DNA of 64,000 nucleotides from JANXXV01 sp038200305. Its GTDB lineage: Bacteria; Acidobacteriota; Terriglobia; Bryobacterales; Bryobacteraceae. Of the stretch, positions 51,591-61,056 are shown in pieces (position 1 is the first letter of the stretch; each line of letters starts with the position of its first letter). A program made the translations under genes and the position numbers. The notes beneath the pieces were generated by a model. It was not told the DNA's origin, did no database searches, and saw only the letters and a program-made list of their open reading frames with translations. The DNA lies in assembly GCA_038200305.1 (NCBI GenBank), contig JBBPYD010000169.1, positions 5,469 through 69,468 of the forward strand, given 5' to 3'.

Positions 51591-53777
51591 CTAGCGCTCA
51601 GGTTCCGTGATCTGCAGAACTTGATTGGCATGCACATCAGTCAGAACCTGGCGGATTCCACTTGGCCATCGGATCACAATTTCTGCCGCCGTTTTCGATC
51701 TGCCCAATCCGAAATGCACCCGCGAATCGCTTGAGGAAGCATATCCCATTGCGCCCGTCGATTGATTGGTGAGCACTGCTCCTTCGGGCGTATGCACCTG
51801 GATGACGGCCCCCAGCCCATCACGGTTGCTCTTTGTTCCAATGAGTTTGATCAAAAGCCAATTGCCGATTGGGTTCGTTTCGTTATGGAAAAGACGCGGT
51901 GTCTCTCCCAGTGCTGTCACAATTATGTCCAGCTTACCGTCATTGTCAAAGTCCGCCACCGCTGCGCCGCGATGCGCAGCCGGAATTCCGAGCGGCATAG
52001 CGCTTCCGCCAAGATTCGGAGTAAATTTTCCAAGGCCCGAATTCAGCAGCATCAGGTTAGGCTGCTTGTAGCTGCGGCTCTGCAGACGCTCGATGTTGTC
52101 AATGGCGTGGCCATTAGCCGAAAATAGATCCTTCCATCCATCGTTATTGAAATCCGCAATTGCGTTGCTCCAACCACTCCAGGGGAGGGATGCCGTTGCG
52201 ACGCCGGAGGCATCGGAGACATCGGTAAACCCGCTAGCGGTATTTCGAAGCAACAGAAAACCTTCGTTCGAGAGATCGGTGATAAACAGATCGGGACGGC
52301 CATCGTTATCCATGTCCCGGAAGTCCACGCCCATTGAGGACACCGCTTTCCCGAACTCGTTCAGAGCAACTCCCGCCGGCATCCCGGTTTCCTGAAACTT
52401 CCAATGGCCCAGATTGTGGAACAGAAAATTGGGCTGCGCATCGTTTGCAACGAAGATATCTATCCATCCGTCTCCGTCGAGATCCGCCGCCGCCGCACCC
52501 ATTCCTTTTCCAAGGTAGCCATCAATTCCGGTCTCCTTGGATATGTCTGTAAACGTGCCGTCCCGGTTATTCCGGTAAAGCCGGTTTGGCAGTGGGGCAT
52601 ACTTCGAAGGATGGCAGTAAGTGCGGGTATTGGTGGCGGTGTCCCCGCACCATGGTTCGGTATCCGGGTCCCACTTGCAGTAGTTCACAACAAACAGATC
52701 GAGCCAGCCATCGTTGTCAAAGTCTGCCCAGACGGCGTGGATGCTCCACATCTTTCCAAATTGCGGATGTGGTGAATCGATCCCTGCCGGTCCAGTGGCA
52801 TTGCTGAATGTACCGTCGCCGTTGTTGTGCAGCAGCGTGTTTTGGTTTACGCCGGCGATGAACAGATCGACGTGTCCGTCGTTGTCATAGTCGGCCGCCG
52901 CTACACCCATGTCATAACCACTTCCACAGACTCCTGCGCTTTCGGTCACGTCGGTGAAGGTGAGATCTCCATTGTTCCGGAAAAGCCGGTTGCACTGTTC
53001 CGGACCAGTTTTGCGCAACGACGGGATAGCCGCTCCATTCGTAAGAAAGATGTCGATAAGGCCGTCGTTGTTGTAGTCGAATGCGGCAACCCCGCCCGGC
53101 ATGGTTTCAATCTGATGCTTCTCCGCAGTGGGCGAATTCTGGAGTTTCACTTGCACTCCAGCGCTGCTCGCAATCTGAGCGAATGACACGTTCCTGTTTC
53201 CGGTGGCCGGAGCGGGAAGCTTTCCTTGTGGCTGACTGCTCGATTTCAAACGGTTCTCCATCGCACGTCCGGCTTGGAGCACCAATTCATTCGAGGGAGC
53301 AATCGCCCGCGCTTTAGACAGGTAACTCTGAGCAGCGTCCAGATCATCCACTCTTAGAAGAAAAATAGCGTAAGACGCGTATGGATCGGCCAATGGCTGG
53401 GCGCGCCGCTCGTTGGCTTCGACAGCCGATTTGAAATTTGCTCTCGCGGCTTCAAAGGCGCCCAATCCGACCTGTGCATTTGCCAACTCCGTAACGGACA
53501 TGACATCGCCGGGGCGAAGCTTCAAGGAAAGTGTTAGGGCATGCTGAGCTTCAGGATATCTGGATTCCTTAACAAACACTCTTCCTAAAAGAGACCAGCC
53601 TCTGGCGTCCTTCGGAAATTCTACGGTGATATTGAGCAGCAGCGGTTTGGCCAGCTCGATTTCCCCTTTGAGCAAGAGATCGACGGCTTGAGAGATTTCC
53701 AGATCAGCCTTGGTTGCAGACTGAGGAGCGCCAAAGCAGAAACCGCAGATGAACAAAATTACGATAATTCGCGGCAT
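51591..53777 (-). CDS. TPR plus FG-GAP/ASPIC-UnbV secreted protein (CRTAC1-like), copy 1
   Basis: From ATG 53777 (MPRIIVILFICGFCFGAPQS) the protein has 728 residues with a signal peptide. Residues about 25-200 are TPR-like repeats (AWSLLGRVFVKESRYPEAQHAL in parts). Then come seven or more FG-GAP repeats with calcium-binding-type loops such as DYDNDGHVDLFIAG, DFDNDGWLDLFVVN and DLDGDGWIDIFVAND. The C-terminal ASPIC/UnbV domain starts at LLIKLIGTKSNRDGLGAV. Such proteins are thought to bind ligands through a seven-bladed propeller. The sulfatase gene at 53796 starts 18 bp away in the opposite direction. Confidence 0.9.
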   Translation of the reverse strand: MPRIIVILFICGFCFGAPQSATKADLEISQAVDLLLKGEIELAKPLLLNITVEFPKDARGWSLLGRVFVKESRYPEAQHALTLSLKLRPGDVMSVTELANAQVGLGAFEAARANFKSAVEANERRAQPLADPYASYAIFLLRVDDLDAAQSYLSKARAIAPSNELVLQAGRAMENRLKSSSQPQGKLPAPATGNRNVSFAQIASSAGVQVKLQNSPTAEKHQIETMPGGVAAFDYNNDGLIDIFLTNGAAIPSLRKTGPEQCNRLFRNNGDLTFTDVTESAGVCGSGYDMGVAAADYDNDGHVDLFIAGVNQNTLLHNNGDGTFSNATGPAGIDSPHPQFGKMWSIHAVWADFDNDGWLDLFVVNYCKWDPDTEPWCGDTATNTRTYCHPSKYAPLPNRLYRNNRDGTFTDISKETGIDGYLGKGMGAAAADLDGDGWIDIFVANDAQPNFLFHNLGHWKFQETGMPAGVALNEFGKAVSSMGVDFRDMDNDGRPDLFITDLSNEGFLLLRNTASGFTDVSDASGVATASLPWSGWSNAIADFNNDGWKDLFSANGHAIDNIERLQSRSYKQPNLMLLNSGLGKFTPNLGGSAMPLGIPAAHRGAAVADFDNDGKLDIIVTALGETPRLFHNETNPIGNWLLIKLIGTKSNRDGLGAVIQVHTPEGAVLTNQSTGAMGYASSSDSRVHFGLGRSKTAAEIVIRWPSGIRQVLTDVHANQVLQITEPER

Positions 53778-53795
53778 GTTGCTGATAAGATACCA

Positions 53796-55379
53796 GTGAA
53801 GCACGTGCTACCCACTAACAGGCGCGAATGGATGAAACTCTCCGGTGCGGCTCTGGCCAGCCGCGCCCAAGGTCAGAGCACGCCCAAACGCGGCCGCCCG
53901 AACATTCTATTTTTGATGACCGATCAACACCGGTTCGACTGCCTGGGGGCGTCGGGGAACCGCGTGATCGCCACTCCTCACCTGGACCGGCTTGCGGCCG
54001 AAGGCGCGTTGTTCCGGAATGCTTATAGTTGCACGCCGACATGCACGCCAGCAAGATCCGCGCTGCTGACCGGCCTGTCGCCCTGGCATCACGGAATGCT
54101 CGGCATGGGGCAGGTCGCGGACCGTTATCCAGTCGAGATGCCGCGCGCGCTCAGGGACGCCGGTTATTACACGATGATGATCGGCAAGACCCATTGGGGC
54201 ACCGGGCGCAATGGGCATGGTTTTCATCAGATGATGCTCGACGAGCATTGCCCTTGCGGAAATCATCCATTGCTGGAGCAGGGTGTCCGCAACGTTTGCC
54301 CCAACGGTTTCCGCAGCGATTACGAGTCCTGGTTCTGGGGTCAAGCGCCAAATCTGGACCCGCATGCAACCGGCCTCGGATGGAACGACTATATTGGCCG
54401 CACATCCGCGCTGCCGGAGAAGTTGCATGCCACCCACTGGACCGGCGAAACGGCCGTGGAGTTCCTGAAAACCTATCAACGTCCGCAGCCGTTTTTCCTG
54501 AAGGTTTCGTTCATACGTCCCCACAGTCCTTATGATCCACCGGCACGTTGGATGAAGCGGTACGAAACGGCCGAACTCCCAAAACCGAGGGCAGGAAGCT
54601 GGGCGAACGGCTTCATCCCTCGAAACAGCGATCAGCCGGACATCTGGCATGGACAGGTTCCGGAAGCGGAAGCTCACAATTCGCGAGCCGCCTATTACGC
54701 CTCCATCAGCTTCGTGGATGAACAGATCGGCAGAATTTTGGAAACGCTCGAACAGCGCGGATTGCTGGACGAAACATTGATCGTGTTCACATCGGACCAT
54801 GGCGACATGCTTGGGGATCAGAACCTGTGGCGCAAGTCGTACGCGTATGAGCAGTCGTCGCATGTGCCCATGCTGATGCGGTGGCCGGCGGGCTTAGTGG
54901 CGTCCACGCGTGGCCGCGTTCTGAATCAGCCGGTTGAGATGCGCGACATACTTCCAACATTCCTGGATGCCGCGGGGAGTTCGGCGGGGCATGGTCTGGA
55001 CGGGCAGAGCCTGCTCAATTTGTTGATGCCCGAGAGCGCTTCGTGGCGGGAGTACATCGATCTGGAGCACGATATCTGCTACTCGCCCGGCAATCATTGG
55101 AACGGCCTGACCGACGGCCGCTGGAAATACATTTTCCACGCACGCGATGGACATGAACAACTCTTCAACCTGCAACGCGATCCGAACGAGCTGACCGATC
55201 TGGCGAGTGATGCCGGGCACGATTCCGAGTTGCGAAGGTGGCGTGGCCGTTTGCTCACCCACTTGGAGGAGCGCGGCGCGCCCTACGTTGTGAATGGCCG
55301 GATCGGCTTACGGCCCGAAGGGCAACTATACTCGCCAAATTATCCCAAGCGGCTCAGTGTTGTGCGGCCGCAGCAATAG
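53796..55379 (+). CDS. Tat-exported type I sulfatase, copy 1
   Basis: GTG at 53796 (or GTG at 53805) gives about 527 residues with a Tat-like signal: NRREWMKLSGAALASRAQG. The formylglycine motif is CTPAR (Cys83-Arg87) followed by SALLTG; metal ligands include Asp43 in LMTDQHRFD and the later TSDHGDMLG. YIDLEHDICYSPGNHWNGL is a common sulfatase C-terminal stretch, in parts. It would remove sulfate esters from a carbohydrate or aryl substrate in the periplasm. No sulfatase-maturing enzyme gene is in the window. The second copy is at 61056. Confidence 0.92.
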   Translation: MKHVLPTNRREWMKLSGAALASRAQGQSTPKRGRPNILFLMTDQHRFDCLGASGNRVIATPHLDRLAAEGALFRNAYSCTPTCTPARSALLTGLSPWHHGMLGMGQVADRYPVEMPRALRDAGYYTMMIGKTHWGTGRNGHGFHQMMLDEHCPCGNHPLLEQGVRNVCPNGFRSDYESWFWGQAPNLDPHATGLGWNDYIGRTSALPEKLHATHWTGETAVEFLKTYQRPQPFFLKVSFIRPHSPYDPPARWMKRYETAELPKPRAGSWANGFIPRNSDQPDIWHGQVPEAEAHNSRAAYYASISFVDEQIGRILETLEQRGLLDETLIVFTSDHGDMLGDQNLWRKSYAYEQSSHVPMLMRWPAGLVASTRGRVLNQPVEMRDILPTFLDAAGSSAGHGLDGQSLLNLLMPESASWREYIDLEHDICYSPGNHWNGLTDGRWKYIFHARDGHEQLFNLQRDPNELTDLASDAGHDSELRRWRGRLLTHLEERGAPYVVNGRIGLRPEGQLYSPNYPKRLSVVRPQQ

Positions 55380-55438
55380 AAAGGCCCCCCATCTCTCTAA
55401 GAGCTTCGGCGGGGCCGCTGGTCCAGATGTCTGACTAA

Positions 55439-58400
55439 CTACCAGATCATCTTCATTCCGAACTGAATCTGCCGCGGGGAATTCTGTGTCGAACTAATTT
55501 TCCCAAAAGCCGCGGAGGAGAGGTCCGTACTTGGTGCGCCGAATACCACGCGGTTCAACGGATTCGACATCTCCAGCCGGAACTGGTTGATAAAGCGCTC
55601 AAAGAATCGCGTTTCCTTGAAAACGCCAAAGCTTTCGTTGATGATGAACGGCTGCCGAACCGAAAGATACGCCGGAGCGTTGCCGAACGTGAGCGGCCCC
55701 GGATTGCTAAAGGCCGCGGGGTTCAGATAATTATCCCGGTTGGGATCGAAGCCGCCCGAACCAGACGCCGCCCGGATGGGTGCGCCAGTCAGGTTGGGAC
55801 GTAACCCAGGCGTAAACGCAAATGAGTTCAGGTTCACCGTGGTCATCGGCAGAGGATATCCGCTGCCGTATGTGCCGAACCCGCTGAGGGACCATCCACC
55901 CAGCACCTTCCGCGCCAGTCCGATCTGGGGGCCTCGGCCGTATGGCAGCGCGTAATTGAAGCTGAACGAGAACAGGTTTGGTTGGTCGGTGGGATAGAGG
56001 AATTTTTCCCTCCGATAGGCGTTCTCCCGGTAAGACGCTCCGTTTGAGGAGGTGAAGCCTATGCCGTCCGAAAGAAATTTCGAAAACGTATACGCGAATG
56101 TCCCGGTCAGTCCGTGGGAGAAGCGCTTGTCCACTTTGAACTGTGCGGAGTTATACGTGGAATTCGCATAGGGGGCGGCCACCGTGGATACGCCCTGATA
56201 TTGCGGAAAAGGCCGGAGCGCCTGGGCGACGGTTGCGCCAGCGCCATACAATTGTGAAAATCCGGCGAAAGGCTCTTTAATACCGGCCGATTGCGCCAGC
56301 GGCGAATTGATATTTGCCTTCAGTACAGCGGACCCCAAGGTGAACAAGCGTGGATCCAGTTGATTGAGCTGCTGAGTGTCGTAGATGTGCGTACCCTTAT
56401 TGGCCACATACGCGCCACTCACCATCAGCGAATCGGTTATCTGGCGCTCGATGGTGAGATTCCACTGCTGCGAATAGGGTATTTGTCCACCGGTGCCCGT
56501 ATTTACGTATTGAGCGGTTTGGCCGTTTTGAACGGTGGGCGAAATGTTGGGGGGATGGTTGAAATTCTGCGGGAATCCATTATCCCAGTTGAAAGCCGGA
56601 GTCACGCCGGCATCCTGGCTGCTGAACGATGCTGTACTCGAAAAGCCGTTGGAGGGTAGTCCGATGCCCTGATTGATGTACGCCGAGTAGAAGATTCCGT
56701 AACCGCCACGGATCACGGTCTTGGGGGTCAGCGAATACGCGAAGCCGATTCGAGGAGCGAGATTGTTATAGTGAATATCGAAGAATCTATTGAACCCGGA
56801 GCGTCCGGTACCGGTGCCGCCGAACACGTATGCGCCAGGAAGGTTGCCTGCCCCAGGGTTGGGAAGCGAGGGATCTAAATAAGAAAGGCGGCCCAGCGAA
56901 TCGGAACTCGGTATCTGAATCTCATAACGGAGACCGATGTCCAGGGTCAGCTTCTGCGTGACCTTGTAGGTGTCGTCCACATAGACGCCGTTGTACTTGT
57001 ATCGTCCGCCCGGAAGCGATCCGCGAAAGTAAGCGGTACCTGAATCCACCGCGCCCAGCAGGAAGCTGGCGAATGCATTTCCCGAACTCGCCACGCCTGG
57101 AATGCCGGTCTCCAATTGGCTGTAGTTGTAAGTACCGGCGCCGTTGCCGAAATTCCGGTAATTGTCTTGGTGCGCCTGGAATTCGACGCCAATTTTGATG
57201 GTGTGCTTCCCTTTGATCCACGTCGCATTATCAAGAAGGGTGAGAGTGTTGAAGTAGTTGTCGGAAGCGATATCATCACCGAACCGGGTGTAGCCTTGCG
57301 AGAACAGCACGGTCGGAAAATTATCGAACTGCAGTCCGGTCAGTCCCAGCTTGCCGCCATTCGGCTGTACCCAACCCTGGTTATAGGCGAGAGAAAAATT
57401 GGGGTTCCGGAACCGGGAGAAACCCAGGCCGACATGGTTCAAGAGGTTGGGGCTGATCGTCCAGTCGTAGTTGATTCGGCTCACAATGGTAGTAACATCT
57501 TGCAGATTATAGTTCTCGACCGCCGTGGTGTTCCCCACCGGGATCAGACGTGACGGTCCGGGGCTTTTGATGGAGGGCCGGTCAGTGGAGTTATACATTC
57601 CGCTCAAATGGTGTTTTTCCGAAATAGCATGGTCGATCTTGAAGCCATGGGACCTTTGATCCGTGCGCGGACTTCCCAGCGGAGCGATGATGTTGTTCGT
57701 CAGGCCTGACGCGGTGGGCTGCGGGAGAAAGCCCAACATCTTTGAGCTGACCGCGCTGAACATCGACCTCGGAATGATGTTTCCGGCAAAAGGCGTCCGG
57801 GTCACCGTTCCGTTGGCATTCACCATCGTGCTGCGGGGATCGTAGATCGTACCCGGCCACTCGCTGAAATCTCCCTGCTGCATCTTGGATGTGGGAATCG
57901 TGTTCAGCCCGGTAAGCTGTCCGCCGCGAAGATTGAACTGATCGTAGCTGACAAAGAAAAACGTCTTGTTCCGGCCGTTATAGACCTTAGGGATCCAGAC
58001 GGGGCCGCCTAACGTAAAACCATACTCGTTCTGATTCCGAAACGCCTTCGTCGGGCTGAAGAAGCCGCGTGCGTCGAAATGGTTATTGTCGTTGAATTCG
58101 AATGCGTCACCGTGGAACTCATTCGTGCCGCTCTTCATGGTGTAGCTGGTCACGCCAGCTAGAGCGTGCGAATATTCCGCGGAGTAATTGTTTGTGATTA
58201 ATTTGTATTCGGCGATCGCGTCCACGGAAGGATTGACCTCAGCGTCGTTCGAAAGGTCGCCGCGCGAAAGGGCGATGCCGTCGTAGTACACCTGATCGTT
58301 GAACGAGCCGCCTCCGCCCACGTGCTTCTCCCAAGAGTTTCCTGAAACCCCGGGAGCTAAAAAGATGAACGCCGACGGATTGCGGATTCCGCCGCCAAGG

Positions 58401-58837
58401 GTGAGCGGCAGGTCCAGAAATCGCTTGTCGTTGATCACCGTGCCGACATCGGTGGATTCTGTCTGAATCATTGCCGCCGAGGCTTGCACTTCAACGGTCT
58501 GAGTGACCTCGCCGACCCGCATACTGAGATCGATTTTGGCCTGCTGATTGACCTGCACCTCGATCCCTTTTACCTCCTGCCTTTGAAATCCCTTGCTTTC
58601 CAGGGACAGTGTATAGATCCCGACGGGCAGGTTGAGAAACGAGTAGCTCCCATTGTCGTTACTTTGGGCGGAATAGGTTAGGTTGGTCGCCGCGTTTCGA
58701 AGCGTTAGCGGAATACCTGGAACCACAGCGCCAGAGGCGTCGGTGATGGTGCCCGTAACAGAGCCGCGATCCGCTTGCGCCAGCAACGAGGCACAAACTA
58801 AGAACAGCATCACGGTTACGCAAAAAAACTTACTCAT
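55439..58837 (-). CDS. Oar-like TonB-dependent outer-membrane protein, 1132 residues
   Basis: Signal peptide residues 1-21 (MSKFFCVTVMLFLVCASLLA). A carboxypeptidase-like regulatory domain follows at about 25-105: GSVTGTITDASGAVVPG, GSYSFLNLPVGIYTLSLESKGF, in parts. Then a plug-like region (IQTESTDVGTVINDKRFLDLPL), and a long beta-barrel with repeated aromatic strands such as YALPYGRGPQIG and GFDPNRDNYLNPAAFSNP. The last residue is Trp, typical of barrel proteins folded by BamA. The ribosome-binding site AGGGGG lies 9 bases upstream. These proteins are the acidobacterial counterpart of large polymer transporters and adhesins; the ligand is unknown. Its promoter overlaps the divergent CRTAC1 gene. 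Confidence 0.91.
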   Translation of the reverse strand: MSKFFCVTVMLFLVCASLLAQADRGSVTGTITDASGAVVPGIPLTLRNAATNLTYSAQSNDNGSYSFLNLPVGIYTLSLESKGFQRQEVKGIEVQVNQQAKIDLSMRVGEVTQTVEVQASAAMIQTESTDVGTVINDKRFLDLPLTLGGGIRNPSAFIFLAPGVSGNSWEKHVGGGGSFNDQVYYDGIALSRGDLSNDAEVNPSVDAIAEYKLITNNYSAEYSHALAGVTSYTMKSGTNEFHGDAFEFNDNNHFDARGFFSPTKAFRNQNEYGFTLGGPVWIPKVYNGRNKTFFFVSYDQFNLRGGQLTGLNTIPTSKMQQGDFSEWPGTIYDPRSTMVNANGTVTRTPFAGNIIPRSMFSAVSSKMLGFLPQPTASGLTNNIIAPLGSPRTDQRSHGFKIDHAISEKHHLSGMYNSTDRPSIKSPGPSRLIPVGNTTAVENYNLQDVTTIVSRINYDWTISPNLLNHVGLGFSRFRNPNFSLAYNQGWVQPNGGKLGLTGLQFDNFPTVLFSQGYTRFGDDIASDNYFNTLTLLDNATWIKGKHTIKIGVEFQAHQDNYRNFGNGAGTYNYSQLETGIPGVASSGNAFASFLLGAVDSGTAYFRGSLPGGRYKYNGVYVDDTYKVTQKLTLDIGLRYEIQIPSSDSLGRLSYLDPSLPNPGAGNLPGAYVFGGTGTGRSGFNRFFDIHYNNLAPRIGFAYSLTPKTVIRGGYGIFYSAYINQGIGLPSNGFSSTASFSSQDAGVTPAFNWDNGFPQNFNHPPNISPTVQNGQTAQYVNTGTGGQIPYSQQWNLTIERQITDSLMVSGAYVANKGTHIYDTQQLNQLDPRLFTLGSAVLKANINSPLAQSAGIKEPFAGFSQLYGAGATVAQALRPFPQYQGVSTVAAPYANSTYNSAQFKVDKRFSHGLTGTFAYTFSKFLSDGIGFTSSNGASYRENAYRREKFLYPTDQPNLFSFSFNYALPYGRGPQIGLARKVLGGWSLSGFGTYGSGYPLPMTTVNLNSFAFTPGLRPNLTGAPIRAASGSGGFDPNRDNYLNPAAFSNPGPLTFGNAPAYLSVRQPFIINESFGVFKETRFFERFINQFRLEMSNPLNRVVFGAPSTDLSSAAFGKISSTQNSPRQIQFGMKMIW

Positions 58838-58865
58838 ATCAAATTACCCCCTGATGGATGGGGCT

Positions 58866-58894
58866 ATTATAATAATTTGAAACCATGCAGTCAA
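58866..58894 (-). promoter_or_regulatory. Strong sigma70-type promoter of the Oar-like gene
   Basis: On the minus strand a -35 box TTGACT (58894-58889) and a perfect -10 box TATAAT (58871-58866) are separated by 17 bp. Transcription would start near 58859, about 22 bp before the ATG at 58837. The -10 lies in the palindrome ATTATAAT (58866-58873), so a TATAAT box is also present on the plus strand, 11 bp before the CRTAC1 ATG. The -35 box lies within the first codons of the CRTAC1 gene. Confidence 0.8.
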
Positions 58895-61056
58895 TCCGAT
58901 TGGCCGCCGCAATTTTCGTTTTGTCTTTCGCGATGGCGCCGGCGGCCCCCGATGTAGCAGCGCGCGGCCTTGCGGCCTTTCGCAATCGCGACTTCGGAGC
59001 CGCCGAGCGGGACTTTCTTAGCCTGACGCAGCAGGAGCCGGGGAGCGCTCAGGCGTGGAAGTTGCTTGGAATGGCGTACGCAGCCGAAGAGAAATACAAC
59101 CTTGCGGAGACCGCCTTCTCCAAGTCATGCACGCTGAACAACAAGGAGGAGAACGCCTGCTATTACGTGGCCCGGACGAAGTTCACCCTGGGCCGCATGG
59201 AGGAGGCACTGCGGTTCTACGAACTCGCGCTTCCGGTGGCCGGAGAAGGACGTGGCCGCGTTCTGCTCGGAATGGCTCTAGCGTATGAGATGTCGTCAAA
59301 GCCCGGCATGGCCGAACGGTATTACCGGGAAGCCATCGGCGCCGGCGAGACGCGCGCGCGCACCGACTACGGGCTCTTCCTGTTTAAAAACGGACGAGGC
59401 GCCGAGAGTCTCGCCATGCTCGAAAAGGCCGGAGCCGCCCCGGAACTCGAGCGCGTACGCAAGGCGTTGAACGGTACATCTTTACCGGCAGCCAAACCCG
59501 CCGCACTCGGCGCAATCAGCTTCGAATCCAAACCGCTCGACATGGTCGTGCGGACAGGCGCCGCCGGCTCAAAACACCTAATCGAAACGATGATCGCCGG
59601 CGTAGCCGTGCTCGACTACGATAACGATGGCTGGCCAGATATCTTCGTCGCGAACGGCGCAACAATCCCCGATCTAAGGAAGACCGCCTCGCATGCCAAT
59701 CGCCTCTTCCGTAACAATCATGACGGAACCTTCTCCGATGTGACTACGAAAGCCGGTCTCGCCGGCTCGGGCTACTCGATGGGTGTTGCCGCCGCCGATT
59801 TCGACAACGACGGCAACGTGGATTTAGTCGTGACCGGCGTCCGCGCTAATACGTTGTTCCGGAATCGAGGCGATGGGACATTCGAGGATGTGACCGAGAA
59901 AGCGGGACTGGGCGAAAAGGGAAAATGGTCCGTTGCCGCCGGTTGGTTCGACTTCGATAACGACGGCCTGCTTGACTTGTTCGTGGTCCGCTATGTGGCT
60001 TGGAACCCGGCTACGGAAATATTCTGTGGCGCGGCAGGCTATCGCCAGTATTGCCATCCCAGTTACTATCAGCCGCTCGCAAATGCGCTGTACAAGAACC
60101 TGGGTAACGGAAAGTTCCGCGACGTTTCCGTGGAATCGGGAATCGCGGAAAAGTTGGGCAAAGGGATGGGGGTTGCCTTCGGAGATTTCGATAACGACGG
60201 CCGCCTGGATATTTTCGTCGCTAACGATACGGTTCCGAATTTCCTCTTCCACAACGAAGGTAACGGGAGGTTTCGCGATGTGGCGCTTGAGGCCGGCTTG
60301 GCGGGTAACGCCGATGGTAAGCCCATTTCGGCCATGGGCGCCGACTTTCGCGATTATGACAACGATGGCCGCGACGACGTCTTCATCACAGCTCTCTCAA
60401 ACGAGACATTTCCTCTCTTTCGAAACCTCGGAAATGGGCAGTGGGCCGATATGACCTACCCTAGCGGCATCGGCAAAGCTACCGTTCCGTGGACCGGTTG
60501 GAGTACGGGCATTTTCGATTTCAACAACGACGGATGGAAAGATATTTTCGTGGCGAGCGGGCATGTTATGGATAATGCCGAGCGGTCGTCCGGACGTAAG
60601 TCGCGCCAGCCGAATATGGTCTTCGCCAACACGGGCTCCGGCCGCTTTAGCGCGAAACTCCTGGACGGGGAAGCCCTCCATCGCGGCGCGGCATTCGGCG
60701 ACTTCGACCGGGACGGCCGCGTGGACGCAGTGGTGACGCGATTAAACGAACAGCCGCTGGTGCTGCACAATACCAGCGCCGCCGAAAACTGGATCGCGCT
60801 TCGGCTGATCGGCCATCGGAGCAATCGCGACGGCATTGGCGCCGGTCTGCATATGATCTCGGAATCCGGCGAGCAATGGAACAGGGTGACAACCTCAGTC
60901 GGCTATGGTTGCTCGAGCGATCGCCTTGTCCATTTTGGCCTCGGCAAAGACACGCGCGTGGATTCGCTCGAAATCCATTGGCCTTCCGGTGTCATTCAAA
61001 AACTACGGGATCTTCCAGCGAATCGCTTCCAGACGATTCGCGAGCCCGATTACTGA
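58885..61056 (+). CDS. TPR plus FG-GAP/ASPIC-UnbV secreted protein (CRTAC1-like), copy 2
   Basis: A 723-residue protein with signal peptide (residues 1-22, ending MAPAAP). TPR-like repeats cover about 24-190 (AWKLLGMAYAAEEKYNLAETAF in parts). FG-GAP repeats follow, for example DYDNDGWPDIFVANGA, DFDNDGNVDLVVTG and DFDNDGRLDIFVAND. The ASPIC/UnbV domain is at the C-terminus (RLIGHRSNRDGIGAGL ... VGYGCSSDRLVHFGLG). It is a clear paralogue of copy 1 at 51591. Its stop overlaps the ATG of the sulfatase by one base (TGATG), so the two are coupled. No ribosome-binding site is visible before its ATG; the message could be leaderless. Confidence 0.91.
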   Translation: MQSIRLAAAIFVLSFAMAPAAPDVAARGLAAFRNRDFGAAERDFLSLTQQEPGSAQAWKLLGMAYAAEEKYNLAETAFSKSCTLNNKEENACYYVARTKFTLGRMEEALRFYELALPVAGEGRGRVLLGMALAYEMSSKPGMAERYYREAIGAGETRARTDYGLFLFKNGRGAESLAMLEKAGAAPELERVRKALNGTSLPAAKPAALGAISFESKPLDMVVRTGAAGSKHLIETMIAGVAVLDYDNDGWPDIFVANGATIPDLRKTASHANRLFRNNHDGTFSDVTTKAGLAGSGYSMGVAAADFDNDGNVDLVVTGVRANTLFRNRGDGTFEDVTEKAGLGEKGKWSVAAGWFDFDNDGLLDLFVVRYVAWNPATEIFCGAAGYRQYCHPSYYQPLANALYKNLGNGKFRDVSVESGIAEKLGKGMGVAFGDFDNDGRLDIFVANDTVPNFLFHNEGNGRFRDVALEAGLAGNADGKPISAMGADFRDYDNDGRDDVFITALSNETFPLFRNLGNGQWADMTYPSGIGKATVPWTGWSTGIFDFNNDGWKDIFVASGHVMDNAERSSGRKSRQPNMVFANTGSGRFSAKLLDGEALHRGAAFGDFDRDGRVDAVVTRLNEQPLVLHNTSAAENWIALRLIGHRSNRDGIGAGLHMISESGEQWNRVTTSVGYGCSSDRLVHFGLGKDTRVDSLEIHWPSGVIQKLRDLPANRFQTIREPDY

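Noticed and set aside
55383..55416. GGCCCC ... GGGGCC as terminator between the convergent sulfatase and Oar-like genes
   Set aside because: Stem of only 6 bp with a 22-base loop and no T-run; too weak to call.
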